From Roseateles sp. (GTDB taxonomy: Bacteria > Pseudomonadota > Gammaproteobacteria > Burkholderiales > Burkholderiaceae_C), in NCBI RefSeq assembly GCF_019237615.1, contig NZ_JAFAGT010000092.1, positions 23,591 through 87,590 on the forward strand: DNA of 64,000 nucleotides, read 5' to 3'. This document shows positions 18,120-27,560 of this stretch, one piece after another. How positions within the stretch are numbered: the stretch's first letter is position 1; each line of letters begins with the position of its first letter. The notes under the pieces were generated by a model. That model saw nothing but the letters and a program-made list of their open reading frames with translations. It ran no database searches and was not told where the DNA came from. Position numbers and translations under genes: made by a program.

Positions 18120-18171
18120 GGGAGGCGGCCGGCGCGCGACCGCTCCGGGAGGACTCGTTATCCTGCCGCCC

Positions 18172-19827
18172 ATGTACGCGACCTTCTTCGGCTTGAAACA
18201 AGCGCCGTTCTCGATCGCGCCGGACCCGCACTACCTGTTCATGAGCGAGCGCCACCGCGAGGCGCTGGCCCACCTGCTGTACGGGCTGGACGGCGGCGGC
18301 GGCTTCGTGCTGCTGACCGGCGAGATCGGCGCCGGCAAGACCACCGTCTGCCGCTGCTTCCTGGAGCAGATCCCGGCGCATTGCAACGTCGCCTACATCT
18401 TCAACCCCAAGCTCACCGTCACCGAGCTGCTGCAGGCCATCTGCGACGAGTTCCACGTGCCCGTGCGGCCGGGCGCGCAGACGGTGAAGGACTATGTGGA
18501 CCCGCTGAACGCCTTCCTGCTGGCGCAGCATGCGGCGGGCCGCAACAACGTCCTCATCATCGACGAGGCGCAGAACCTCTCGGCCGACGTGCTGGAGCAG
18601 CTGCGCCTGCTGACCAACCTGGAGACGGCCGAGCGCAAGCTGCTGCAGGTGGTGCTGATCGGCCAGCCCGAGCTGCGCGGCATGCTGGCCCGGCCGGAGC
18701 TGGAGCAGCTGGCGCAGCGCGTCATCGCGCGCTTCCACCTGGGCGCGCTGTCGGAGGCCGAGACGGCGCAGTACATCCGCCACCGCCTCAACGTGGCCGG
18801 CCTCAGCGGCGCGCTGCCTTTCGACGCCGCGTCGCTGCGCCTCATCCACCAGCTCGCCCGCGGCGTGCCGCGCCGCATCAACCTGCTGTGCGACCGCGCG
18901 CTGCTGGGCGGCTATGCCGGCGGCCAGGCGCAGGTCACGCGAGGCATCGTGCGCCAGGCCGCGGCCGAGGTGTTCGATGCCCAGCACGCGGCGCCGGCGA
19001 CCAGGCGCGTGTCGGCCCCGGTCGTCATGGGCCTGGCGGTGTTGGCCGCGGCCGTGGCCGGCGCGGGCCTGACCTGGGGGCTGCAGCGGCCGTCGCGGGC
19101 CGGCACCGCGGCGGTGGCCGTGGCCGCCCCTGCCGCGTCATCCCCCGCCAGCGCGGCCTCGGCCGCGGCGCCCGCCGCGAGTGCCTCGAGTGCCGCGAGT
19201 GCCGCCAGCAGCGCTGCGCCGGCTCCTGAACCGCTTCGCCTGGCCGACTGGACGCCACGCGACGGCGATGCCTGGGCCGCGCTGGCCCAGCGCTGGGGGC
19301 TGCCGCTGAGCTCCGGGGCCGACCCCTGCACCGCCGCTGCCCAGCGCGGCCTGCAGTGCTATCGCAGCGGCAACGGCAGCCTGTCGCTGATCCGCCTGAT
19401 GGACCGTCCGGTGCTGCTGACGCTGCAACGCCCTGGCCAGCCGTCGGCGCTGGCCGCGCTGGTAGGGCTGGACGGACAGCAGGCCACGCTGCTGGTGGAC
19501 GGCGCGCCGCGCCGGGTCGCGCTGCCCGAGCTGGCGGGCGCCTGGCGCGGCGAGTTCACCACCTTCTGGCGCGTGCCGCCGGACTATGCCCACCGGGCCG
19601 AAAACGGCGCTGCGCTGCGCGACTGGCTGGCTGCCCAGCTGGCCGGCGTGCCCGGCATCGCCGCGGCGGCCTCTGCCCCGCCGGGCGCAGCCGAGCTGAA
19701 CCGGCAGGTCCAGGCCTTCCAGGCCAGCCAGGGCCTGCAGCCCGACGGCCGCGTGGGCCCCATCACGCTGATGCAGATCAACCGGGCCACCGGCGTGGCC
19801 GAGCCGCGCCTGGACGTGGCGCGCTGA
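18172..19827 (+). CDS. gspA: GspA/ExeA-type secretion ATPase with peptidoglycan-binding domain
   Basis: A 551-residue inner-membrane AAA ATPase. Residues 1-270 carry the ExeA-type domain: MYATFFGLKQAPFSIAPDPH start, Walker A GEIGAGKTT, Walker B VLIIDEAQNL and an Arg-finger region GVPRRINLLCDRAL. One transmembrane helix follows near residues 283-303, then a low-complexity Ala/Ser/Pro linker, and a PG_binding_1 domain at the C-terminus (VQAFQASQGLQPDGRVGPIT). GspA with GspB helps place the type II secretin in the cell wall. No other type II genes are in the window, so it may serve a distant system; PEP-CTERM or exopolysaccharide-linked relatives share this architecture. Confidence 0.88.
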   Translation: MYATFFGLKQAPFSIAPDPHYLFMSERHREALAHLLYGLDGGGGFVLLTGEIGAGKTTVCRCFLEQIPAHCNVAYIFNPKLTVTELLQAICDEFHVPVRPGAQTVKDYVDPLNAFLLAQHAAGRNNVLIIDEAQNLSADVLEQLRLLTNLETAERKLLQVVLIGQPELRGMLARPELEQLAQRVIARFHLGALSEAETAQYIRHRLNVAGLSGALPFDAASLRLIHQLARGVPRRINLLCDRALLGGYAGGQAQVTRGIVRQAAAEVFDAQHAAPATRRVSAPVVMGLAVLAAAVAGAGLTWGLQRPSRAGTAAVAVAAPAASSPASAASAAAPAASASSAASAASSAAPAPEPLRLADWTPRDGDAWAALAQRWGLPLSSGADPCTAAAQRGLQCYRSGNGSLSLIRLMDRPVLLTLQRPGQPSALAALVGLDGQQATLLVDGAPRRVALPELAGAWRGEFTTFWRVPPDYAHRAENGAALRDWLAAQLAGVPGIAAAASAPPGAAELNRQVQAFQASQGLQPDGRVGPITLMQINRATGVAEPRLDVAR

Positions 19828-19843
19828 GAATCGACCCACCGCC

Positions 19844-20482
19844 ATGTCCTACATCCTCGATGCCCTGCGCCGGGCCGAAGCCGACCGCGAACGCGAGCGC
19901 GGCCAGGTGCCGGGCCTGCACACACCGCCGTCCGGCCGCGAGGCCGCGTCGGACGCTGGCCCGCGCCGCTGGTGGCCATGGGCCGGCGGCGGCCTGCTGC
20001 TGCTCGCCGGCATTGCCGCCGGCAGCTGGTGGGCGGGCGGTGGTCCCGACGCGGCCAAGCCGCTGCCGCCGCAGACGCAGCCCGCGCCAGCGGCCACCGC
20101 GGTACTGCCCAGCGCACCACCCGCGCAGCAGGCCGTCGCCCTGCCGCCCCCGCAGCAGCCCGCGGCGTCGGGCTCGCCCTATCTGCCGCCCGCGCCACCG
20201 CCCGCCGCACCGGCGCCGCAATCCGCCGGCGCCGCCGTACCGGCGCCCGAAGCCCGCATTCCGCGACTGGCCGATTTGCCCGAGAGCCTGCGCCGCGAGC
20301 TGCCAAAGCTGGCGATCAGCGGCTCGGTCTACTCGGAAGACCCGGCCAGCCGCTTCGTGATCGTCAACGGCGAGGTGCTGCGCGAAGGCGCCAAGGTGGG
20401 TTCCGACCTGGTGCTGGAGCAGATCCGCACGCACGAGCTGGTGCTGCGCTTCAAGGGCCAGCGCTACCGGCAGCCGGTCTAG
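19844..20482 (+). CDS. gspB: GspB-like general secretion pathway protein
   Basis: A 212-residue membrane protein. It opens with MSYILDALRRAEADRERERG, the conserved GspB/ExeB N-terminus, then one transmembrane helix (about residues 42-64), a long Pro/Ala/Gln-rich periplasmic linker and a C-terminal GspB domain from about residue 140 (LPESLRRELPKLAISGSVYS ... RFVIVNGEVLREG). It lies 16 bases after gspA and is expected to form a complex with it for secretin assembly. Confidence 0.87.
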   Translation: MSYILDALRRAEADRERERGQVPGLHTPPSGREAASDAGPRRWWPWAGGGLLLLAGIAAGSWWAGGGPDAAKPLPPQTQPAPAATAVLPSAPPAQQAVALPPPQQPAASGSPYLPPAPPPAAPAPQSAGAAVPAPEARIPRLADLPESLRRELPKLAISGSVYSEDPASRFVIVNGEVLREGAKVGSDLVLEQIRTHELVLRFKGQRYRQPV

Positions 20483-20509
20483 GGGCGGCGGTCGTCGCGC
20501 AAACCGGCC

Positions 20510-21115
20510 TCAGGCCCGGAGCTGCCCGGAAAGCCGTGCATCCAGCTTGTGCCAGAGCCGTGCGAAGCGGTGCTCGGGCAGGCGGCCGAACTCGTCCCGG
20601 GGCATCCAGCGGACATCGTCGACCTCGGACCACTGCGGCCTGACCTGCACCGGGGCGCTCAGGCGATACAGGTAGATGAAGTCATGGTGAACATGCTCAC
20701 CTTCATGCTTGCGGGGGTTGCGCGGGATGGGGTGGGTGTCTATGTCGAGCGGCGCCTCGCAGCCCGGTGCGCAGGGCCAGGGCGACAGGTCGACCACACC
20801 GGTTTCCTCCGCCACCTCGCGGGCGGCCGAAACGGCAAGTGCTTGCAGGCCCTCATGGTGGCCGCCGGGCTGCAGCCAGCGAGCCAGGCCCTTGTGGTGG
20901 ATCATCAAGATGGCATCGGCCCTATCGTCGTAGACCAGTGCGCTGGTGGTGATATGTCCACGCATGTTGCCGCGATCAAAGATGTTGTCGGCGTCATCCG
21001 CCAGCTGGTCGACGAGGCCCTGCAAGCCTGAGGCTTCGGCTGTGTAGATCCGGAGATAGTTGCCCAGCTGATGGCGTGCCTCGGCGATCGGGTCGGCGTG
21101 GGGCGCTGCATTCAT
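20510..21115 (-). CDS. Nudix hydrolase
   Basis: A 201-residue Nudix-family pyrophosphohydrolase. The Nudix helix is clear at GGHHEGLQALAVSAAREVAE followed by ETGV, although the first Glu of the consensus Gx5Ex7REUxEExGU is Gln here; the catalytic REVAEE part is intact. Relatives hydrolyse nucleoside diphosphate derivatives such as ADP-sugars or oxidised nucleotides; the substrate is unknown. It is convergent with gspB (27-base gap) and co-directional with xylB downstream, from which 27 bases separate it. Confidence 0.85.
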   Translation of the reverse strand: MNAAPHADPIAEARHQLGNYLRIYTAEASGLQGLVDQLADDADNIFDRGNMRGHITTSALVYDDRADAILMIHHKGLARWLQPGGHHEGLQALAVSAAREVAEETGVVDLSPWPCAPGCEAPLDIDTHPIPRNPRKHEGEHVHHDFIYLYRLSAPVQVRPQWSEVDDVRWMPRDEFGRLPEHRFARLWHKLDARLSGQLRA

Positions 21116-21142
21116 GAGGCGATTATGGGCAGCGCAGCCGGC

Positions 21143-22606
21143 CTAGCCGAACTCGGCGCGCAAGGCGCCGTAGAGCCTCTGGAAGCGCTCGTGGCGCGGA
21201 CGCAGTTCGGCGGCCAGCGCGGCGTCGGGTTCGGCCACGCTGGCGATGTCGGGCGTGCGGCAGACCACGTCGACGTGGCCGCCGCAGGCCAGCCAGGCCA
21301 GGCGGGCCGCGCCCAGCGCGCCGCCGGCCTCGGCACCCACACCGTTGACGAGGCGCGTGTCCAGCAGCGAGGCGAGCAGCCCGGCCCACCATGTGCTGCG
21401 CGCGCCGCCGCCGACCAGCCACAGCGACTCGGCCGCGCCGCCGCCGGCCCGCAAGGCCCGCCAGCCGTCCAGCAGGCCGAAGCCCACGCCTTCCAGCACC
21501 GCATAGCCCAGGGCCGCGGCGCCGTGCTCATGCGTGAGGCCGAAGAACACGCCCTGCGCGTTGGCGTTGTTGTGCGGCGTGCGCTCGCCGCTCAGGTAGG
21601 GGAGGAAGAGGGGCGCCCGTTCGCGCTGGGCCGGCGTCAGCGCCTCGACCCTGGCGATCAGCTGCGCCTCGCCGGGCTCGCCCAGCAGCTGCGTGACCCA
21701 GCGCAGCGCGCTGGCGGCGCTGAGCATGACGCTCATCTGGTGCCAGGCGTTCGGCAGCGCGTGGCAGAAGGCATGCACGGCGCGCGCCGGGTTGGGGCTG
21801 AAGCGTTCGTTGCACAGGAAGATGACGCCCGAGGTGCCGAGGGACAGGAAGCCCTGGCCCGGCTGCACGACGCCCATGCCGACGGCGCTGGCGGCGTTGT
21901 CGCTGCCGCCGCCCGCGATGGGGATGCCGACAGGCAGGCCCCAGCGCGTGGCCAGATCGGGCTTGAGCCCGGCGCTGGCGTCGCTGCCCTCGACGAGGCG
22001 CGGCATATGGCTTTCGCTGAGCCCGGTCAGCGCCAGCGCCTCGGGCGACCAGCGGCGCCGGGCCACGTCCAGCCACAGCGTGCCGGCGGCGTCGCTCATC
22101 TCGCTGACGAACTCGCCGCTGAGCTGCAGGCGCAGCCAGTCCTTGGGCAGCAACACCTTGGCGACGCGGGCGAACAGCTCGGGCTCATGCTGGCGCATCC
22201 ACGCCAGCTTGGGGGCCGTGAAGCCCGGCATCGCCAGGTTGCCGGTGATGGCCGGCAGCTCGGGGCAGGCGGCCATCATCTCGGCGCATTGCGCGGAGCT
22301 GCGACCATCGTTCCACAGGATGGCCGGCCGCAACACGCGGCCGGCCGCGTCCAGCGTGACGGCGCCATGCATCTGCCCCGAGAGCCCGATACCGCGTACC
22401 TGCGCCAGCGCCGCGCCATGGGCCTGCCTGAGGCTGGCCATGCCTTCGTCGAGCGCGGCCCACCAGGCGGCCGGGTCCTGCTCGCTCCAAAGCGGCCGGG
22501 GCCGCTGCACGGTAAGCGCGACGCCGGTGGTCGCGATGATGTGGTGCCGCTCGTCGAGCAGCAGCAGCTTCAGCTCGGAGGTGCCGAGGTCGATGCCTAG
22601 AAACAT
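21143..22606 (-). CDS. xylB: Xylulokinase
   Basis: A 487-residue FGGY-family kinase that phosphorylates D-xylulose to xylulose 5-phosphate. Motifs: the ATP-binding GIDLGTSELKLLLLD at the N-terminus, GLSGQMHGAV, ILWNDGRSSAQC with the substrate-binding Asn-Asp, IAGGGSDNAASAVGMGVV with the catalytic Asp, and the FGGY signature region LPYLSGERTPHNN and LWLVGGGARSTWW. Length and motif order are those of xylulokinase rather than glycerol kinase. It follows xylA in the same direction, separated by a 140-base gap that holds a dispersed repeat. Confidence 0.95.
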   Translation of the reverse strand: MFLGIDLGTSELKLLLLDERHHIIATTGVALTVQRPRPLWSEQDPAAWWAALDEGMASLRQAHGAALAQVRGIGLSGQMHGAVTLDAAGRVLRPAILWNDGRSSAQCAEMMAACPELPAITGNLAMPGFTAPKLAWMRQHEPELFARVAKVLLPKDWLRLQLSGEFVSEMSDAAGTLWLDVARRRWSPEALALTGLSESHMPRLVEGSDASAGLKPDLATRWGLPVGIPIAGGGSDNAASAVGMGVVQPGQGFLSLGTSGVIFLCNERFSPNPARAVHAFCHALPNAWHQMSVMLSAASALRWVTQLLGEPGEAQLIARVEALTPAQRERAPLFLPYLSGERTPHNNANAQGVFFGLTHEHGAAALGYAVLEGVGFGLLDGWRALRAGGGAAESLWLVGGGARSTWWAGLLASLLDTRLVNGVGAEAGGALGAARLAWLACGGHVDVVCRTPDIASVAEPDAALAAELRPRHERFQRLYGALRAEFG

Positions 22607-22679
22607 GGTGTGGTTGGTTGTCAGCGGTGCGTTGCCTTCGGGCCGGGCGCGGGGCCGATTTCAGGGCGGCCCGGGCTGG

Positions 22680-22740
22680 CGATGTGCCTGCCGGTCGATC
22701 CGGCAAGCACGTCGCCGTCCCCTCGTTGGACGAGGGGCAC
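22680..22740 (+). repeat. Dispersed intergenic repeat, copy A
   Basis: A 61-base segment in the xylA-xylB gap contains an imperfect hairpin (TGCCTGCCGG with CCGGCAAGCA), then TCGCCGTCCCC and TTGGACGAGGGGCA. The reverse complement of 63443-63523 contains the same blocks in the same order, with an extra insert of about 25 bases. It is REP-like; the hairpin could affect stability of the xylA-xylB message. Confidence 0.65.
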
Positions 22741-22746
22741 GCGTCC

Positions 22747-24063
22747 TTAGACGAAGTTGTTGACGATGTTCTCCAGGCGCTCCTGGCGGCCGGAACGCGG
22801 TGCGGGCGAAATGCCCTGGGCGTGCACGAGGGCCGCGAGCTCATCGAGGCTGGCGCCGCCGTGGATCTTCCGGCCCAGCTCGCCGTTCCAGCCGGCATAG
22901 CGCTCGCTGACCGTCTTCTCCAGCTGACCGCTCTCGTGCAGCGCGGCGGCGGCCAGGAAGGCGCGGGCCATGGTGTCCATGCCGCCGATATGGCCCTCGA
23001 GCTGGTCGATGGGGTCGATGGACTGGCGGCGCACCTTGGCGTCGAAGTTGGTGCCGCCGGTGGTGTAGCCGCCGTGGCGGATCATCTCCAGCATGGCCGG
23101 CACCAGAGCCGCGTGGTTGTTGGGGAACTGGTCGGTGTCCCAGCCCAGCTGCTCGTCGCCGCGGTTGGCGTCGAGAGACCCGAAGATGCCCAGCGCGCAG
23201 GCGGTGGCCACCTCATGCTCGAAGCTGTGGCCGGCCAGCGTCGCGTGGTTGACCTCGATGTTGACCTTGACCTCCTTCTCCAGGCCATAGGTCTTCAGGA
23301 AACCGTAGACCGTGGCGCTGTCGTAGTCGTACTGGTGCTTGGTGGGCTCCTGCGGCTTGGGCTCGATGAGGATGCTGCCCTGGAAGCCGATCTTGTGCTT
23401 GTGCTCGACGACGGACGCGAGGAAGCGGCCGTACTGGGCCAGTTCGCGCTTGAGGTCGGTGTTCAGCAAAGTCTCGTAGCCCTCGCGGCCGCCCCACAGC
23501 ACGTAGTTGGCGCCGCCCAGGCGTTGGGTCCACTCCAGCACATGCTTGACCTGCGCGGCGGCGTAGGCATAGACCTCGGGGTCGGGGTTGGTGGCGGCGC
23601 CGCTCATGAAGCGGCCGTTGGAGAACAGGTTGGCCGTGCCCCACAGCAGGCCCACCTTGCCGTCCTGCATCTTCTTCGCCGCGGCTTCGAGCAGGCCGTC
23701 GAGGATGCGGTTGGACTCGGCGAGCGTGGCGCCTTCGGGGGCCACGTCGCGGTCATGGAAGCACCAGTAGGGCAGGCCCAGCTTGCCGAAGAAGTCGAAG
23801 GCGGCGTCCAGCTTCAGGTGGGCGGCCTTGATGGGGTCGGCCTCGTTGAACCAGGGGCGCTGGAACACGGTGTTGCCGAGGCCGAAGACGTCCTCGCCCT
23901 TCCAGCAGAAGTTGTGCCAGTAGCAGACGGCCGGGCGCAGGTGCTCGGCCAGCGTCTTGCCGAGGACCACGCGCTTCGCGTCGTACCAGCGGTAGGCCAG
24001 CGGGTTGGTGGAGGAGGGGCCTTCGTACTGGACGACGGGGAGATCGGAATAGACGGTGCTCAT
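22747..24063 (-). CDS. xylA: Xylose isomerase
   Basis: A 438-residue class II xylose isomerase, converting D-xylose to D-xylulose in the cytoplasm. Signature segments are [42 protein letters not shown] with the catalytic His and Asp, [36 protein letters not shown] with the metal Glu and Lys, and [17 protein letters not shown] text with the second Glu. Full length, intact. It lies between the GPH symporter gene (38 bases upstream) and xylB. Its presence beside oxidative pentose genes gives this strain two possible xylose routes. Confidence 0.96.
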   Translation of the reverse strand: MSTVYSDLPVVQYEGPSSTNPLAYRWYDAKRVVLGKTLAEHLRPAVCYWHNFCWKGEDVFGLGNTVFQRPWFNEADPIKAAHLKLDAAFDFFGKLGLPYWCFHDRDVAPEGATLAESNRILDGLLEAAAKKMQDGKVGLLWGTANLFSNGRFMSGAATNPDPEVYAYAAAQVKHVLEWTQRLGGANYVLWGGREGYETLLNTDLKRELAQYGRFLASVVEHKHKIGFQGSILIEPKPQEPTKHQYDYDSATVYGFLKTYGLEKEVKVNIEVNHATLAGHSFEHEVATACALGIFGSLDANRGDEQLGWDTDQFPNNHAALVPAMLEMIRHGGYTTGGTNFDAKVRRQSIDPIDQLEGHIGGMDTMARAFLAAAALHESGQLEKTVSERYAGWNGELGRKIHGGASLDELAALVHAQGISPAPRSGRQERLENIVNNFV

Positions 24064-24101
24064 GGCGGGAGTCCTTACTGCGGGATCAGGGTGGGTGGGA
24101 A

Positions 24102-25658
24102 TCAGGCGGTGGCCGGCACGGCGTTGGCCGCACCGGCGTCGTCATCGGAGCCGGCGCCGGCCTGGCGGCGGCGCTGGGCGAGTTCGTCGGCCATGCGCAG
24201 CGTGGTCTGCTTGTCCAGCTTGTTGGCCAGCAGGCACAGCGTGCAGGCGGCGAACAGGCCGCCGACGACGAAGCTGGACGCGACGCGGTAGCCGGCGATG
24301 GCGTCGGGCGCGGCGGGCTGCTGGGTGTCGTAGCCGAAGAAGCCGGCCAGCAGCCACAGGAAGCTGGCCGAACCCAGGGCCAGGCCGGCCTTCAGCGAGA
24401 AGCCGATGGTCGCGAACACCATGCCGGTGAAGCGCCGGCCGGTCTGCCATTCGGAGTAGTCGGCGGCGTCGGCATACATGGACCACATGACGGCCACGGT
24501 GGGTGCGTAGACGACGGCGCTGAGCATGTGCAGGCCCAGCATGGCCCAGACGGCGTCGGACGGCAGCAGGTACATCGCGCAGGCCGTCAGCGTGCACAGG
24601 CCGAAGCAGACGACGCCAATGGCGCGGCGGCCATAGCGCGCCGACAGGCCCATGGACAGCATGATGACGACGATGGTGGTCGCCGTGCCGGCCATGTTGA
24701 TGATGCTGTTGAAGACGTCGGCGACGTTGGAGCTGGCGAGCTGCTCGCGCGTGCCGTGCACGATGTAGCCCAGCGCATCGGCCAGGCTGCCGGTGCCGGC
24801 CGCGTCGGGCGTCGTCAGGCCAAGGGTTGCGACGACGTCGAACATCGCGGCCTTGTCGGCGTAGTGGTGGTAGTAGTTGTAGTGGGCGCCGCCGCGCAGG
24901 GCCAGCATGCCGAACTGGAAGACGGTATAGGCCACCAGCGCGATCCAGGGGCCGTTCTTCAGCAGGTCGGCGAAGTCCTGGCGGGGCGAACTTCTGGTCT
25001 CGACGATGGGCTTGATGCGTTCCTTGGTCGTGAAGAAGGTGACGAGGAAGAGCACCAGGCAGGCTGCGGCCCAGATCGTCATCGTGACCTGCCAGCCATG
25101 GGCGCGGTCCGCGCCCTGCGCGAACTTGGCCACCAGCGGCAGCGTGAGGCCGCCCACCGCGAACTGCGCGACGTTGACCGACACGAAGCGGTAGGAGTTG
25201 AGCTTGGTGCGCTCGTTGAGGTCGCCGGTCATGACGCCGCTCATGGCCGAGTAGGGCATGTTGTTCATGCTGTACAGCGTCATCAGGAGCGTGTTGGTGA
25301 TGCCGGCATAGGCCACCACCATGCCGGTGCTCCAGCCCCAGGCCGGGTCGGGTGCGGTGTAGGCCAGCACCATGACGACGGCCCAGGGCACCGAGGTCCA
25401 CAGCACCCAGGGGCGGAACTTGCCCCAGCGCGTGCTGGTGCGGTCGGCCAGAACACCCATGACGGGGTCGAAGACGGCGTCCCACAGCCGCGGCCACAGC
25501 AGGATGGCCGCGGCCGTGTTGGCGGACAGGCCGAACACGTCCGTGTAGAAGTTCAGCTGGAACAGGATCATGGACATGAAGACCAGGTTGGCCGCGGCGT
25601 CGCCGCAGCTGTAACCGGCCTTCTCCATGAAGGACAGGGGCTGGTGGATGGTGGCCAT
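24102..25658 (-). CDS. GPH-family sugar:cation symporter (xylooligosaccharide/xyloside type)
   Basis: A 518-residue MFS_2/MelB-family permease with about 12 hydrophobic segments. GPH hallmarks are [16 protein letters not shown] near the N-terminus, [19 protein letters not shown] in the helix 2-3 loop with the cation-binding Asp, and [11 protein letters not shown]. There is a long insertion of about 70 residues between the central helices (positions near 260-330), larger than in MelB. It is cotranscribed with GH43 (36 bases upstream) and xylA (38 bases downstream), so import of xylooligosaccharides or xylose coupled to H+ or Na+ is the best guess. Confidence 0.88.
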   Translation of the reverse strand: MATIHQPLSFMEKAGYSCGDAAANLVFMSMILFQLNFYTDVFGLSANTAAAILLWPRLWDAVFDPVMGVLADRTSTRWGKFRPWVLWTSVPWAVVMVLAYTAPDPAWGWSTGMVVAYAGITNTLLMTLYSMNNMPYSAMSGVMTGDLNERTKLNSYRFVSVNVAQFAVGGLTLPLVAKFAQGADRAHGWQVTMTIWAAACLVLFLVTFFTTKERIKPIVETRSSPRQDFADLLKNGPWIALVAYTVFQFGMLALRGGAHYNYYHHYADKAAMFDVVATLGLTTPDAAGTGSLADALGYIVHGTREQLASSNVADVFNSIINMAGTATTIVVIMLSMGLSARYGRRAIGVVCFGLCTLTACAMYLLPSDAVWAMLGLHMLSAVVYAPTVAVMWSMYADAADYSEWQTGRRFTGMVFATIGFSLKAGLALGSASFLWLLAGFFGYDTQQPAAPDAIAGYRVASSFVVGGLFAACTLCLLANKLDKQTTLRMADELAQRRRQAGAGSDDDAGAANAVPATA

Positions 25659-25694
25659 GGGTTTGTCTCGTCTGTTGTTATGGATGAGTCAGGC

Positions 25695-27329
25695 TCAGGG
25701 CCTGGCTTCATAGCTGAAGTGATCGAAGTCCGCGGCCAGGCGCTGGCCCGACAGGTCCTGGCAGGCCAGGCCGATGAAGTTGCCGGTGAAGCCGAAGCTG
25801 CGCGCGAAGCCGTCGACGAAGCGGGTCGCGAACTCGTCGCTGAGCATGGCCGCATCCAGCGCCGGACCGATGGCCGTCCAGGGCTTGCCGGCCTGCGCAT
25901 AGTGGAACTGGTAGCGGTCGTGGCTGAACTCGACGGCCAGGTCCACGGCGCCGGCCGCCAGTTCGACGGCCTGGGCCGGTTCGCTCAGGGCCGCATCGCG
26001 GTTGACGGTCAGGCGCAGCACGCGCTTGCCCGAGTCGACGTCGCGGCTGACGTGCAGATAGGCGTGGTTGCTGGTGTTGTAGTAGGCGACCAGGCCGGCC
26101 ATCTGCTGGAACAGCTCGGGCTCGAACTCCAGCCGCGTCTCGACGCGGCAGTTGAAATGCTGCTGGCGGCGCGCGACCAGGCTCTGCTCGAACAGGCTCA
26201 TCAGCGACTCGCGGCCCTTCAGCCGCAGCCAGCCAGGGCGCTCGGTCAGCGAGAGCCAGCTCTCGGCCACGGCCACGCGCAGCGAGTTCAGGTGATGGTT
26301 GAGCGCCTTGCCGTCGAAGTCGTCGCGCACAGGCTCTGCCGGGAAGACATGCTCGGGCAGGCCCGGCTCGGCGACCTGCAGCCGTGGCGCATTGCCGCCG
26401 CCCTCGATCTCGGGCCAGTCGTCGTCGCGCCAGCTGATGCGCTGGATGGCGGTCTCGCGACCCAGCGGGCAGTGCAGCTTGTCGTAGACGCCGTTCTGCC
26501 GGCCGGCATGCGGGCCGCTCCATTCCAGGGGCCGGCCGCAGAGATGGGCCAGGTACCAGTCGCCGTTCTGCGTCTCGACGAGGCTGGCATGGCCCGAGCG
26601 CTGCAGGCCGTCGGTGGGCTGCCGCCAGGCCGTCAGCAGCGGGTTGCCGGGCAGGGTCTCGTAGGGGCCGTCGATGGCGCGCGAGCGAGCCAGCGTGACG
26701 GCATGCTCGTAGAAGGTGCCGCCCTCGGCCGTCAGCAGGTAGTACCAGCCGTTGCGGCGGTAGAGGTGGGGGCCTTCGACGACCTGCAGTTCGGTGCCGG
26801 CATAGATGTTCTTAACCGGGCCGACGAGATGCCTCGCCTCGGGGTCGTACTCCTGCAGCAGGATGCCGTTGAAGTTGTGCTTGCCGGGCTGGTGTATCCA
26901 CTGCTGGTTCAGCAGCCAGTGGCGGCCGTCCGCGTCGTGGAACAGGCTGGGGTCGAAGCCCGAGCTGTTCAGATAGACGGGCTCGCTCCAGGGGCCGTCG
27001 ATGCTGGGTGCGGTGACGAGGTAGTTGTGCGTGTCCTTGAAGGCGCCGGTGGTGGAGCGCACGTCGGTGTAGATCAGCCAGAACTGGCCGCCGGCATGGC
27101 TCAGGCAGGGCGCCCATACGCCGGCCGAGTCGGGGTGGCCGACGAGGTCCAGCTGGCTCTGGCGCGTGACGGCATAGCTGTGGTGGCGCCAGTGCTTCAG
27201 GTCGCGCGAGTGGTGGATGCGTACGCCGGGCCACCACTCGAAGGTGGAGGTGGCGATGTAGTAGTCGTCGCCGACGCGGCAGATCGAGGGGTCGGCGTGG
27301 AAGCCCGGCAGGATGGGGTTGGTGATCAT
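25695..27329 (-). CDS. GH43 family beta-xylosidase / arabinofuranosidase (copy 2)
   Basis: A 544-residue cytoplasmic GH43 enzyme, paralogue of the one at 12526-14133: both begin NPxLPGFxxDPSICRVGDD and share TSTFEWxPGVxIHHSR. Catalytic candidates are the Asp of ADPSIC, the Asp of SSGFDPSLFHDADG and the Glu of VVEGPHLYRR. The C-terminal beta-sandwich begins near residue 330 (SLMSLFEQSLVARRQQHFNC). Placed in the xylA-xylB operon next to the symporter, it probably cleaves imported xylooligosaccharides to xylose. Confidence 0.93.
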   Translation of the reverse strand: MITNPILPGFHADPSICRVGDDYYIATSTFEWWPGVRIHHSRDLKHWRHHSYAVTRQSQLDLVGHPDSAGVWAPCLSHAGGQFWLIYTDVRSTTGAFKDTHNYLVTAPSIDGPWSEPVYLNSSGFDPSLFHDADGRHWLLNQQWIHQPGKHNFNGILLQEYDPEARHLVGPVKNIYAGTELQVVEGPHLYRRNGWYYLLTAEGGTFYEHAVTLARSRAIDGPYETLPGNPLLTAWRQPTDGLQRSGHASLVETQNGDWYLAHLCGRPLEWSGPHAGRQNGVYDKLHCPLGRETAIQRISWRDDDWPEIEGGGNAPRLQVAEPGLPEHVFPAEPVRDDFDGKALNHHLNSLRVAVAESWLSLTERPGWLRLKGRESLMSLFEQSLVARRQQHFNCRVETRLEFEPELFQQMAGLVAYYNTSNHAYLHVSRDVDSGKRVLRLTVNRDAALSEPAQAVELAAGAVDLAVEFSHDRYQFHYAQAGKPWTAIGPALDAAMLSDEFATRFVDGFARSFGFTGNFIGLACQDLSGQRLAADFDHFSYEARP

Positions 27330-27346
27330 GGATGGGGAGCAGGGAT

Positions 27347-27559
27347 TCAGGCGGCCGCGGCCGTGCGGCCGGCGGCGATCAGGGGGCGGGTGAGTCGGTC
27401 GGCGGCCGGCGCCTTCACGGGGGCGCCGACGGCGGGCCCGGTCAGCCGCAGCGCCTTGGCCGGCGCCGCGCGCGACTGCCCCGGACAGGCGCTTGGATGC
27501 CGCACGATGGCCATGCGGCCGAGGCCCTTGAGCGGGTGCTGGTCGGCGATGAACTGCAT
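27347..27559 (-). CDS. Short ORF of unknown function between transporter and GH43 genes
   Basis: A 70-codon reading frame starting 1 base after the stop of the ExuT-like gene (TGACATG arrangement) and ending 17 bases before the GH43 start. I recognise no domain. The first half has a mixed composition (MQFIADQHPLKGLGRMAIV), while the second is Ala/Pro/Arg-rich like a random GC-rich reading frame. It may be a small coupled gene, the remnant of a larger one, or simply a chance ORF in an untranslated spacer. Confidence 0.3.
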   Translation of the reverse strand: MQFIADQHPLKGLGRMAIVRHPSACPGQSRAAPAKALRLTGPAVGAPVKAPAADRLTRPLIAAGRTAAAA

Positions 27560-27560
27560 G

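Noticed and set aside
14184..18173. A 1329-codon open frame on the minus strand
   Set aside because: Antisense to the well-supported GH115-GH8 gene, with repetitive Val/His/Arg composition and no family match.
19138..19230. Ala/Ser codon-rich repeats in gspA as a tandem repeat or phase-variable tract
   Set aside because: The repeats are irregular and encode a normal low-complexity linker between the membrane helix and the peptidoglycan-binding domain.
25909..25916. TGGTAGCG, the reverse of the operator core, inside GH43 copy 2
   Set aside because: Lies within coding sequence, lacks the other half-site, and shows that the 8-base core alone occurs by chance.
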